From: Microdochium bolleyi
Taxonomy: Eukaryota > Ascomycota > Sordariomycetes > Xylariales > Microdochiaceae
Reading direction: 5' to 3'
Assembly (NCBI GenBank): GCA_001566295.1
Contig: KQ964257.1
Coordinates: 248,001-312,000, forward strand
DNA length: 64,000 nt
Shown here piece by piece: positions 1 through 10,986 of the stretch (position 1 is its first letter; each line of letters starts with the position of its first letter). Under the pieces are notes generated by a model, which saw only the letters and a program-made list of their open reading frames with translations, was not told the DNA's origin and searched no databases. The position numbers and the translations under genes are program-made.

Positions 1-1959
1 GCGCTGGGGGTCGGCTTCGCCCAGTCCTCCAGTCACTATGCGATTCGCCAGATCTTGCTACGGAAGTGCATCACCAGCAACATGGAGCAAGATCTCGTGC
101 TTTACCAGCACTGCGAGGACTCTGTAGACGGCGATCTTGCGGCAATCCGGAACACGCAGAGCGTTTGCGACAGTCTTGGTTCGTACATCCTCTACATCTA
201 TTGCATAGACCCTGTTCTCAGAGCTTAAGCTGACTCACATGGTGCGCAGGCTTCATCACTTGCCTCTCTTGGTTCTCACTTGCTCAACATCTTGGGCGTC
301 GCCGGGAATTGCTACTTGTTGCAGTACTTCTCGCGATGCTGTCTCAAGCTGTCACAATCATTGTTTGTGGGTTGACCTCTCGGCTCCCGATGATTCACGC
401 AACCGATCACTCATGACAGCTGACCACCCGCTCAGGTCTGGAAGTTTGTCCTGCGCTGCTTGGACCTGATCAGCTGCCGCTCTCATCAGTGGTGAACTTT
501 GTCAGTGGAGGCGAGCTCCTCTACACCGGGCTCGCGTTCTCACTTGTGCCTGTCAGAGCTTCTCTCCCCGGACAACCAACAGGGTACGTGTGCGGTTTGT
601 CCTCCACGCAAAATCCTACACATGTCTATGTCGTACTAACCAGGTATGATACATATAACAAGGTACTCCAATCTATTTCTAGTAGAAGGCATGTATTCTG
701 GGGCCACAATTGTTTCCAACTTCGTAGCGGGTTGGATAATGTTGACCTCCAATCCGCTCTCCCTCTTTCTGGCTCTGCTAGCCAACATCTTGTCGTTCTT
801 CTGCACATGGAGTACCTCGCGAAAGAGATTCACTTCTGTTCAAACGAACCAAACCGTCGCGACCGCAGCCAGGGCCGTCACCCCTTCAGCTCCCTCCGGC
901 GACACGACTGCACTTGAGGCAACACCCCTTCTACAAGCTCGTAACAACAGTACACCGTATGCGGCCAGGCGTGTCACGTTATCACCAGGAGTCGCCACTT
1001 CACCGCATAGGACTCTGTTCGCAAGACTCACCCCCGGAAGGAGGACCGTTTCTAGGTTCATCATGCTCTTTTGTACAGCGCTCATGTCAACGCCGCCTTT
1101 CATCATTGACCTGATTGAGTTATACGGCTGCTCGCGCTACACCACCGCCGCCGCGGACCCTGCGAGCCGCTGCGTCCGCGAAACGAACTACGTCATTACC
1201 ATCGGCCGCGGCATCAGCCTGCTACTGGACTTAGGGCTCGGCAGCGTCTTCCTCTGGCTGGATCCGAACACGCGCTATTACCGGAGCCTGGCAGTCGCCG
1301 GCGCCGCGGTCAAGGGCGTGGCCTCGATCGTCGTTGCGGCTGCTCCGGGACGCACACTATTCTACGTCGGTATGTCTGATCCTCCCTTTTAGTTTCTGCT
1401 ATTGTGGTCAAGCCTCGCTGACGGCCGCGCTCTGCGCGACGTATGTGATGTAGGTCTTCTACTCGATGCCTGTGGGAATATCTACTACATGTCCGCCCAG
1501 ATCCTCTTCCACAAACTGCTCACAGCCAGCACCCGGAAACCCGAAAAGACCAACAGTGACCGCCCTACGGAGCACACAGACCCAGCGGGCCGCCTCCAAC
1601 CCACTCCATGTCTCTCGCCGATAACGACACCAGGAAGTCGTCTACCCGCTCCCACCGCGGAGGAAGACTCGGAGACCGCGGCGCTGGCGCAGAATCTAGT
1701 CCACATCCGCGTCGCGATGGGTGTCGGGGCGCTGAGCCACAGCTTCTTCCTCAAGCCGCTCTACGACAAGGCTCGGCTCGCAAGGAGGAGGACGGAAGGG
1801 GGCGGACACGGGGTCCCACGCGGGCAACCTCTGCCACCGCTGGGATTGGCGATGATGATGATCTACGGACTGCCGTTCTTGTACTTAGGAATCGTCGAGC
1901 TGTTCGTTGCGGCGGTGTGGGGGATGACCGGGTGCGTCGCGTTGGATCTAGCAGAATGA
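1..1959 (+). CDS. MFS-type multipass membrane transporter (5' end outside window)
   Basis: Five exons keep one frame: 1-178, 250-366, 436-583, 663-1369 and 1454-1959, giving 551 codons to a TGA. The introns carry CTGAC or CTAAC branch points (for example near 233, 425, 635 and 1418). The donor at 179 (GTTCGT) and the AAG acceptor at 660-662 are the weakest calls. The product has many hydrophobic spans: one ends exon 2 after a basic HLGRRRE loop like the MFS TM2-TM3 signature, one surrounds VNFVSGGELLYTG, one is GMYSGATIVSNFVAGWIM, and others lie in the C-terminal half. A hydrophilic Thr/Ser-rich loop (about 860-1040) containing TPLL separates the halves. The order resembles fungal MFS proteins of the tetracycline-resistance-like group, but no full signature is visible, so the substrate is unknown. 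The N-terminus lies before base 1. Confidence 0.62.
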
Positions 1960-4900
1960 TTTAGCTTGCGCCGCCCCTGGGAATTCGACCGCATGGGCTG
2001 AGCGTTGGAGGGATGTGTTCGGGTGGTAGTGGCGAGCCGTAATGTTTGTCGCGGCCAGATGCTAAAGCGGATTATAAGTGGCGAGTGAATCACTTGAATT
2101 TCTGTGGTCTCGTTAACATCAGACGCGGCTTATTATGCTGCCGACATCGACCAGCCCGACGATTAGGCACCTCGCATTCGACTACGGTTTGTGGCAAGAT
2201 GGTAGGCATGAAGGGAGAGGGCAAAGGTCATACCGACCAACATGACGCCTCTACACGCCCATCAATCTTGGGAACAGGCACGAGTCGGAGGTAGCCAAGT
2301 GTATATCGATGCCAGACAAGTCCAAACCATGCTCAGACCGGCAGCTTTACTAGCGGTGTTGATACAGAGCATTGAAGGCACCTTGAGTGTCTCAGCAATA
2401 AATAAAAGGGGCAGAGGCGTCCACGGAATACAATCCTCACATATGGACTTCGTGGGGTTTTGAAGACCAGCAAAATATTGAGAACATTTTAGTGTTGAAA
2501 GAGAAAAGATTTAAAACAAATGCATCAGAGATGGAAAAATTATGAAAACTGAATGAACCAAAATAGACAACTTCAGTGAGAGATTCAACTTCACAAAATG
2601 CGATATACGCTTCATCTTCTCTCATGTGATTACATTTCCACACTGCGTTACCACTTCAGTACTCTCGCCTATCAAGCTGTGTGTGAATCAACCATATCTC
2701 CGGCACTTGTTTGACAGTCTATGATCTCACCCCGTCGTGGCTAACTAACAAAGGCTTACCTACCTACACGGAGTCTGGCAAGTCTTCACTGAGACGTCGC
2801 AGAGGTGGAGTAGCTTCAAGTAAGAGAGGAGGTACGTTTATACATCACGGGGACGGTAACATGTTGGCCGTTCCCAGCTGTGGCTTGAACGTGGCATGAC
2901 CACCAGGATACACAGCCATGGGACAGGGTTCTGCTTTGCACGAAATCACTAGAGTCTCCCTGAGAACAATACTGCAGAGCCAGTGGAGGGTTCGACGGGC
3001 CGAGAGAGGGGCCTGGTCGTGTGCCATGACATAATTGCAGATCCCCGTCGGAAGGGATGCACCAGAGACCCATCTGTCAAAACCCTGGGTGCAGCAAGGG
3101 CATGTATGCATGGGACATACATCCTCAGGAGCCAAGACGCGCGCGTGCCGAGCGTGCCTGTCACCGTGCGGAAGACTTGCTCCGCAGCCGTGGTCCAGAC
3201 TCCAGCTGCGCCAGACCTGGTTTGAGACTCCTGAGACCGACAGCCTGGCTCGCCTGGCAACGAGTGCCAGCAAGACTTCTGTCGAGGGGTGCGCCTCTTA
3301 CGGAATCACAAACAATGGTGGAGCCAATCAATAGCGTGGCCAGGGGTGCCCACATGAGGATGGACGCCAGAGGATATCATCGTGCATCCATTTATTGGGG
3401 GATCGAGATGTTGGAGCATCGTTGGCCAGGGAAGGACTGGTTCTGTCGTGGGCTGGCTGGATTAGGCTTGCGGCGGCGGGCGAGAGGCCGTGGTGCCTGG
3501 GAAAGAACCGTGGTTTGCGCACGCTGGCTTGGTCATGATGGCGTCATAGACGACGCCCAAATGCGTCGTAGCAGGCTCTCATTCAGGGGCACTCTGGACT
3601 AGAGCTGTGAGCAGTAAATTCTCCATAGCTAGCGCAAAACCGTGCTTGTTCCGAAATGGCAGGCCACATGTAATCTCGGCTGGCCGGCCAGGCTCGAGCA
3701 GGGTCTTTGCTCAGTCATGAGTGACTGGAGTGTACGGTGGTACGTCACCACGCTTCCAAGGCCAGCAGGCGACGCTATTGTGGACCCCCAGGTGGTTTGG
3801 CGTCTGTTGCAGCCAACGAAGCGTGCACAGGCGCTAGGCCCAGGCAGAGGCCAGCACCAGCGCGTACCGTGTTGGAGCTTGGCTCCCTGGCCGATGGTTG
3901 GGACAATGGTTTTCCTTTGTCAAGGTTCGAGACATTCGAGGTTGCAGTGCGAGGATGCTTTGCTGACGGACACGCAAGGGGTCCCGTCCGGATGCGGCAA
4001 TGCCACTGGCACGGTGCCCTGGACTGGCTGGGACAGACAATGCAGTGGACGCAAGCCACAACCTGCGGACAACCTGTCTCCGATGGAGATCTGGTTCGGG
4101 AGCGTTCGAGCATGGGCAGGGGCCGCGGGACAGGGGCTTGTGCAGGGCAGGGCCAGCGTGGCGCCCGATCTGGGAGACTGTGGCGGTTCCAGACGCATGG
4201 GATGGCACACTCTCAGCTTGGGCGATGACGACCCGGCGGGTTTTTGTCACGATGCTGACCGGCCGGCTGTAGGCAGGAACGCCGTGCGATGGCGGTCGAG
4301 CTGGCCTTGTTGGCGGGGCGTGGCGTGGCTTAAAGTACCAAAGCGGCGAGACAGGCGACAGGAACAGGCGATGTGGGCGAGCGCAATCTGGGGCAGCGCG
4401 ACGGTGCGAGTGTCGTCGGCGCAGGAGGAAAGTGGGCGGGCGCCGTCGAGAATTGGCGTGAGGAGGATGGTAAGAGCTGTCGGACAGGTACCACCCCAAC
4501 AGCCCTCACGACGGCTCCAGTCGAGCCTCTGCGGAGAGAGCTCTGGCCGTGGAGAGCTGCTGGAGAGCTGCTGGTGAGCGGCTGGTGAGCCCGAGGTGAT
4601 GATCGACTGATCGGGCCATGGGCCATGGGCAGCAAGCGGGTCGCTCCACCCGCAGGAGGGCGCTAGGCCCCAGGGCAGCTAGGCCGGGCTGGGCGCACGC
4701 AGGCGCCGGCACAGGCATGACGTCTTCCACATGCGTCGTCCTCCTCGCCCGGTTGCACGTCACTGCGCGCGCACCCGCGCATGCCAGCTGCTTGCTTGCG
4801 GGCACTCTCAATCGCTCCCTATAAACACCTGCCCGTGCCTGGCCGCACTCCCACCGTCCTGTCCATTCCCTCTTCCCAATCCTATAATCCCCCAATCTCA

Positions 4901-5153
4901 ACTGCAAACTTAGATACCCCATCCCGAGTTTGTCTGCTTTTACGATACCCACGACGCCATCCACCTAATCTGTGATACCCAGCCGGCTCTCCAGCTCAGC
5001 CCGGCCATAATACGCATTTGTTCTCCTAATTGAGACCTGCTCCCGACTACAATCCTGCTCAATTCAGCAAGTAGCGGCACAAATCCAATCATCTCGCAGC
5101 TCGACACACAAAAATACCTACACACACACACATTCCACGGCACTCGCGACATC
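1960..5153. other. Gene-poor intergenic region (3.2 kb)
   Basis: I see no convincing gene. The longer open frames (for example 3642-4577 on + and 3834-4499 on -) are rich in Trp, Cys, Arg and Pro, show no domain and have no splice-supported partners. The stretch 2465-2650 is strongly AT-rich. From about 4600 the sequence becomes a GC- then CT-rich leader for the gene at 5154, with a TATA-like TATAAA at 4820-4825 and a CA repeat near 5119-5131. Confidence 0.6.
4820..4825 (+). promoter_or_regulatory. TATA-like element upstream of the HAM1-like gene
   Basis: TATAAA lies about 330 bases before the ATG at 5154. The intervening sequence is C/T-rich, typical of fungal core promoters and 5' leaders. 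The position is only suggestive because the transcription start is unknown. Confidence 0.35.
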
Positions 5154-7908
5154 ATGTCTTCCGCCGTCAACAAGCCCACCGACCCTAAGCTCAAGGAGGC
5201 CGATATCAACCGCAAGCTCCAAATCTACGGAATCATCTCGGCGTTCCAGGCCGGCAAGGTCCCCTCGGTAAGCTGCCTCCCTACCACTGCGCGGTCCCCC
5301 ATTGCCACGTGACCTCGTGCTCACTCTTCTGGTGCCTGTAGAACGAGCAAATCGATGTCGCCCTGAACAGCTTCCTCGCCTCCAAGGCTCTCTCCAGCCC
5401 GTCTAACAAGCTCTCTGCTGAGGGCCGCGAGCTTGTCAATGACGTCCGCGCTGTCGTCACAGAGGCCAAGAAGCTCCTCCTTTCCAAGAACGAGGGCAAT
5501 CTCCTCCAGGACTTCATCTGGCAGAGCACACAGTTCGATCCCAAGGCTGTCAGCACCCCTGGCGCGCCCGTCAAGAAGGATGCGGCCAAGCAGGATGGCG
5601 ACAAGGCTCTCGAGGGTCTTCGCACCCTCGGCACGTTGCTCATCACCAACGGCCAGTTCCGCAAGCTCCGTAAGTACATGGTAGCCTCGAACGGTGACGG
5701 AAACACCTGCTAACTAAGTCACTAGTGAGCGATGCCACCACTCTCCTCCGTGATATGGCTGGTGATGCTGCAACCAACGCCGCTAGCAAGGTCAAGCCTT
5801 CGCAGGAGGCCCTTCAGCGAATGGATGAGCCTGCCGCCGACCACACCTGGCACGAGAAGCCCGATCTCTCTAAGGAGAATCTACGCGCGCAGGCCCAAGG
5901 TATTTACAAGAAGAACACCGACGGCAACGCAGGAGATGCCCGCCAGGATGCCCAGGCTGCGGCTGACCGCACCGCCGATGCTGCCCGCAACCCTGATGGT
6001 TCTCTCAACGCTCGCGCCGGTGCCAACGCCGCCATCAGCGAGGCCAAGAACCGCATCGACCCCGAGACAAAGGAAACTGCCCAGAAGGCTGCCCAGGCTT
6101 ATCGCGCCAAGACCCGCGAGTACCTCGGCAAGAAGATGCCCCAGGAGCGCCGCGAGCAGGTCATCTGGCGCCTCAAGAAGATGATCCTCGAGTGCCAGCA
6201 GCACCCCGACTACCAGCAAGCTGTCCAGACCCTCCTCGACCTCGGTGAGCAGTACGGTCGCCATGGCAGAACCGCCACCGCTGGTGGCGCCAACACTGTT
6301 CAGCAGGCTCGCGGCGGTCTGAGTGCTGCAGAGGCCGATCTGCGTACCCTGATCGAGCGCTTCGCCAACGGCACTTCCACCGAGGACCTCTGGGCCTCCA
6401 TCCGCGCTATCTATGACGCTGCCGACCGCGACCCTGAGCTCAAGGACTGGTTCAAGCAGATTGATGCTTACATCCGCAAGAGCCTGCAGCAGCAGGGTTA
6501 CATCATGGAAGAGGAGTCCAACCGCGAATGGGACCGCCTTTACGAGAAGGGCTCATTCCTGCTCCGCAACAAGTACAAGGGCCACACCGACCGCGTTGTC
6601 GACGAGATCAAGTTCCTTGCCGACCAGTTCGACCAGGACCGCCAGAACAAGGCCTTCGCCTCCGCCGTCGAGAAGCTCTTCCTCGATCTTGGCAACGACA
6701 AGGATGGCAAGCCTGTGTACAAGCCTCATCTGGTCAAGGATCTCACCGAGGTCATCGTCCCTGCTGTTCTTGAGAACATTGCCTACGTGCCAATCCCCAG
6801 AATCGAATTCTCCGACCACCAGATTGACTGCGTCGTTGAGAACCTCGTCCTGGAGAGTGACAACTTCGCTCCCAACGTGCTCGAGGTTGCCAGCGACAAC
6901 TACTGGCGCTGGGGACGCAAGAACATTGCCAACAAGAACAAGAACTCCATCGACATCAAGGTCGCTGGCATCCAGCTCGACCTTCGCGACGTCAGCTACT
7001 ACGTCAAGCGTAAGGAGGGCTTCCCCTCCATCACCGACACTGGTATGCTCAACGTCCGCCTCGGCGGCGATGGTCTCTGCTTCCGCATGAAGCTGTCCAC
7101 CGCCGACAAGAGCGATCGCCAGCACTTCTTCAAGGTCGAGAAGGTGGATGTTGATGTCAAGCACTTGGAGATCAAGGTTGTCAAGTCCAAGCACAAGCTA
7201 CTGTTCGGCCTGTTCAAGCCCCTCGCTCTCAAGACCCTCCGTCCCGTTATCCAGAAGGTCGCTGAGAAGCAGATCAAGGACCAATTCGACCAGTTCGACG
7301 CGCTCCTCTACGCTGTCAAGCAGGAGGCTGACCGCGCCAAGGAGGAAGTTCGCGAGAACCCCGAGGAGGCGCCCAACGTGTACAACCGCTACATGTCTGC
7401 CGCTCAGAAGCAGTTCATGCAGGGTAAGAAGAAGGCCGAGGAGGTTGCCGCCGACAAGAAGGTCAACATGGCCGTCACCCAGGAGGACAGCATTTTCCCC
7501 AACATCAAGCTCCCTGGTGGAATCAGCACCAAGGCTACCGAGTACAAGGAGCTTGCCCGCAAGGGTGACAAGTGGGAGTCTCCTGTCTTTTCCATCGGCA
7601 GTGCCTCCAAGAGCAGCGACATCCCCTCTGCCCCCAACGTTGTGCGCAAGCCTCACACCACCGCCAAGCCTACCGATGTTACCAGCTCGATGAACTCGGC
7701 TGGCAGTTCTGTGCCCGGCGGCAACCTGGACACCTCCAACTTCAACACCGCTGGTGGCCTCGACAACAACTTCGGCAACAGTGCCAACTACTCGGCCCCC
7801 CACGCCAACAACACCCTCGGTGGCGGCCTCAACGGTGCTCAAATCAAGCCCGGCCCCATCGATGACTACGGTGTCCCCGTCGCCAACGGCCGCACCACCC
7901 AGATCTAA
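5154..7908 (+). CDS. HAM1-like protein with BPI/TULIP-type lipid-binding-fold region
   Basis: Three exons, 5154-5267, 5342-5669 and 5726-7908, give 874 residues, with canonical GT-AG introns of 74 and 56 nt. The first half is helical and charged, with alternating Ala/Lys/Glu segments and an Arg/Lys-rich block near the YLGKKMPQERREQVIWRLKK-like stretch. The second half has the conserved HAM1-like core, including NYWRWGRKNIANKNKNSIDI and FFKVEKVDVDVKHLEIKVVK, where alternating hydrophobic beta-strands resemble the bactericidal/permeability-increasing (TULIP) fold. The last 120 residues are Asn/Gly/Ser-rich and look disordered. The family is widespread in ascomycetes and basidiomycetes; a role in lipid binding or membrane contact is inferred from the fold, not demonstrated here. 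The start is the first ATG after the CA repeat and matches a strong exon-1 frame. Confidence 0.9.
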
Positions 7909-8921
7909 ACATTTACCTCATGCGTTTTGCTTGACTGTATGAGTATACCCCAGAAACGTTGAGGATGTGGACAGATGTGGAACAGGATACCATCGTTTCT
8001 TGTTATGATTTCAATTACCCACAAACACGCGCTTTCTCCTTTGTCGTTCAAAAATGTACCTAGCTCCTAATCAATGAATGAAATTTCCGTTATTTGTGCA
8101 TTTCCACATTCTGATTTGACTTCCACCGGGTGTGCAGAAAGTTGTGACTGAATGTACGAGAAATTGAACCCCCACCTCCAAGGACTGGAAGCCAGGAGCG
8201 TCACAGTGACTGAGCATCCGTTGGTCCTGCCCGTCATTATGATGACGTTATGATCTGGACATGGCGTGGTTCAGGTCACCAGGCAAGTACCCCGTTGTCG
8301 CCGCGCGACCCATTCCTAAGTCGGATCGGGCCTAGCTCTGCCGATGTGCCCCCCTGGTTTAGCGTCCGCTCAGGTTATCCTCAGTACCCTTTTTGCGAGT
8401 TGCGACTAAAACCAAACCGCTAAACGCCCCGTCCGCAACGTCTTCTTCTCGTTGGGAACCAGACGCTCTCTCGTCCAAAGCCTGTTGAAATGGGTGTCAG
8501 TGCGACTTTCACAAGGGAAAGCTTGTCGTGGTCGATGACCGTAAGCGGTCAGACAACTCCTGGGTCACATGGGCCACGACTCGTGAATCAGAATCTGTGG
8601 AGGATTGGGAAACTAGGTTGTTGTTGTTGTGTGAATTCATGCTAATCAGTACTCGCTCGGACTTTGCTTTGATATGAAGGCAGGATGAAGAGCAGAAGGT
8701 ATTGACAATGAACGACGTAAACAGCCAAAAAGGGGACCAGGCGGTGCAATATTCCGGACGCAACGTCTTGCTCAACTACCACTACCACACCGCCTGGGGA
8801 AAATGGCTGCTTTGATCCAGACTGACCGCAGCAACACCCCAACTCTTGCTGGTTGGTTGGTTGGTTGTTTGGCGTGCGATGGCCCAGCTCAACCTCTGGT
8901 CTTCTGAGTTCGATCGCCACA
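7909..8921. other. Intergenic region between convergent genes
   Basis: This holds the 3' flanks of the HAM1-like gene (+) and of the Ser/Pro-rich gene (-). I see no coding region with splice or domain support. A (GGTT)n tract lies at 8851-8867, and a GTTGTT tract lies near 8621-8631. Confidence 0.6.
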
Positions 8922-10020
8922 TCAGAACAGCTGTTCACGTTGGCCACGAATGTCAGCAAACGCATCACCATTACTACAACAACACAGCCGTTCATCCAGA
9001 ACAAAGAAAAGCTCCACACTCAACAAAAAAAAAAAAAAAGGAATGAACACAAGGGAGCAAGCAAGTAAAGAAAAGATGAAGGCACAAAAACAAAAGAGAA
9101 CTTACAGGACCCGACTTCCCCTTGAGCTGCCCCTTGGCGCGCGTCTTGGGCGCCGCCTCGCGCGCGGCGCGCCACTCGGCCTCGGACATGACGTTCTTGG
9201 GCACGAAGCCGTACAGGTTCTCGTAGAAGTCGACCTTCTTCTTGGCCTCCTTGCCGCGGCGCCACTCCTGGAAGTGCCGCCGCGGGGTGCGGCTGAATAT
9301 CGACGAGGATGACCACGGCGACGACTCGAATGGTGGTGGTGGTAGCGGTGATGGTGATGATGATGATGATGCTGCTGATGTCGATGCAGGTGCCGCGGCC
9401 GATGATGATCTGGGAAGAGGAGGCGGAGGAGAATTAGGAAGGGGACTCCGGGGCCCTGCTGACGAGGAGAGGATTGCAGCCGAGTAGGCTGTCGAGGAGG
9501 GCTCGCTGATCCACCTCCTCCGCACGGCAGCCGCGGAAGCAGCAGCAGCCGACGATGACTCTGCCGCGCTGCTGCTGCTGCTGGGGTCCCCGTCGTGCTC
9601 TCGCGAGCCGGGCGTGGCTTTGCGGTCCGCGCTGTGCCCCGCCACCTCGGCGGCCACCTCTGGGCTGGCGGTGGGCGAGTACGGCGGCGGCATGGCCTCG
9701 CTGTCGCCTGTCCCATAATGATTATAATGATGATGATCACTACTGTCGCCACCATCTTCTTCCTCTTCGTCTTCCTCATCCCCGAGGTCTGCGGCTGCTA
9801 CCGCAGCACCAGACTGGTGGCGGCCATTCGGACCAGTGACGACCTCGCCGTCGTGTATGAAATACGTGGCGTCAATCTCCGCGGCGTGCAGGCGCTGCGT
9901 GGCGGAGCGCGTGCGCTCCAGCCTGAGCTCTTCGGGGGTCGGGTTGACGGCGTAGTCGGGCGGCGGGATGAGGGGGATGTGCTGGTGGTGGTGTGGCTGT
10001 CGCTGCTGCTGAGACGCCAT
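8922..10020 (-). CDS. Ser/Pro/Glu-rich protein with PPPY motif and conserved basic C-terminus
   Basis: Exon 1 (10020 down to 9106) encodes 305 residues. A GTAAGT donor at 9105 is followed by a 175-nt intron and a proposed terminal micro-exon 8930-8922 (Leu-Phe-stop), for 307 residues. The frame is open further upstream to 10065, but Met at 10020 begins the low-complexity N-terminus typical of such proteins. The order is a His/Gln-rich start, an acidic Asp/Glu run, MPPPYSP (a PPxY motif of the kind bound by WW domains such as Rsp5), long Ser/Ala and Pro runs, then a compact basic segment with KKKVDFYENLYGFVP and SEAEWRAAREAAPKTRAKG that looks like the only folded, conserved part. I do not recognise a named family. 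If the intron is retained, the frame runs on into a hydrophobic tail ending near 8992. Confidence 0.65.
9025..9039 (-). repeat. 15-nt poly-T tract (poly-A on +) inside the intron
   Basis: This is an uninterrupted run of 15 A on the + strand. Read on the minus strand it is a T tract inside the 175-nt intron of the Ser/Pro-rich gene, about 95 nt before the proposed acceptor. It may act as a pyrimidine tract and is prone to length variation. Confidence 0.8.
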
Positions 10021-10986
10021 CGTGCAGGAATTACTGCCAGTCAAGAATAGAATAAGATGCTTCAAAACTTGCTGGATTTAATAGAAAACGGCGAAACGGC
10101 GTGATGTGGTCAGTCTTTCCCGGCCCGTGAGAATGCGGGGAACAGGGTGGTTGATGACGCTAACAGAAGTGGCATCCGGCGGGAGGAATTCGACAGAGTG
10201 GGTGGGCGGCGGGCGCTTGACCACGGGCATAAATGTTCCAGAAGCCCTTCCAAGGCTGTTTTCCTATTTGTGTGTGTTCCCGTCGGGATCGAAGAAGAAG
10301 CCAAGAACGGTCCGAGGCAGTGCACGGAGTAATCGGCACGCAAAGACAGGGAGATGCGTCTTGGCAGCATTCGACCCCAGCGCTGGGCAGATATTCGAAA
10401 TATATATATTGCAGACAAAGCACTTTCTCGACACACACAACTCTCATTGGTCTTGGAATAGGCAGCCATATAAGAGCCTCATGCCCTGTCCCTGGGCGGT
10501 AGGGTCGTGACAATAAGTCCCTCACAGCCAGCTGTCATCCGGATGTCATGCAACCCTGGGGGCGGCCAGCTTCCCCGCATCCCAGGGCGGGTAGATCCGT
10601 CCGTGAGCCAATGTACTGACCTCGACGTACAGAAGCACCCCGGGCCAGCCCTACGTGCCAGGCCAGGGAGCCATCATCTGCACTTCGAAGAGAACAACCG
10701 CTGGCCAGCGGTTGACCTTGCTGGTACGATCAACTCGGGGACTGAACCGGCACAGGGAAGTCTTCTAGAAGACCATGTCATGAGCACAACCCAGTTTGTG
10801 GATCCGGGCCAAGTCCCCGAGCTGCGGGGAATCACTGAGATTGCCATGCATCGCAGTTGGATGTTCAAATGCATGCTTCACTATTACAACATATAATGAT
10901 ATCTATTTGCTTCGTGCCCCTCTCATAGTTGTGGTACAGTATCAATAGTATTGTGAGAGCCCGCCAGTATCCGAAAGGAACCCTCC
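10021..10986. other. Intergenic region, promoter side of the PPPY gene
   Basis: This separates the 5' end of the PPPY gene from the 3' end of the App1 gene. An AT-rich TTTCTATTAAAT (minus strand, around 10075-10090) may be the core promoter. I find no supported coding sequence; short open frames at 10106-10510 and 10507-10896 look random. Confidence 0.55.

Noticed and set aside
3642..4577. 311-codon open frame on the + strand
   Set aside because: Trp/Cys/Arg-rich composition, no domain, no intron partner, and overlapping long frames on both strands; GC-rich DNA alone explains it.
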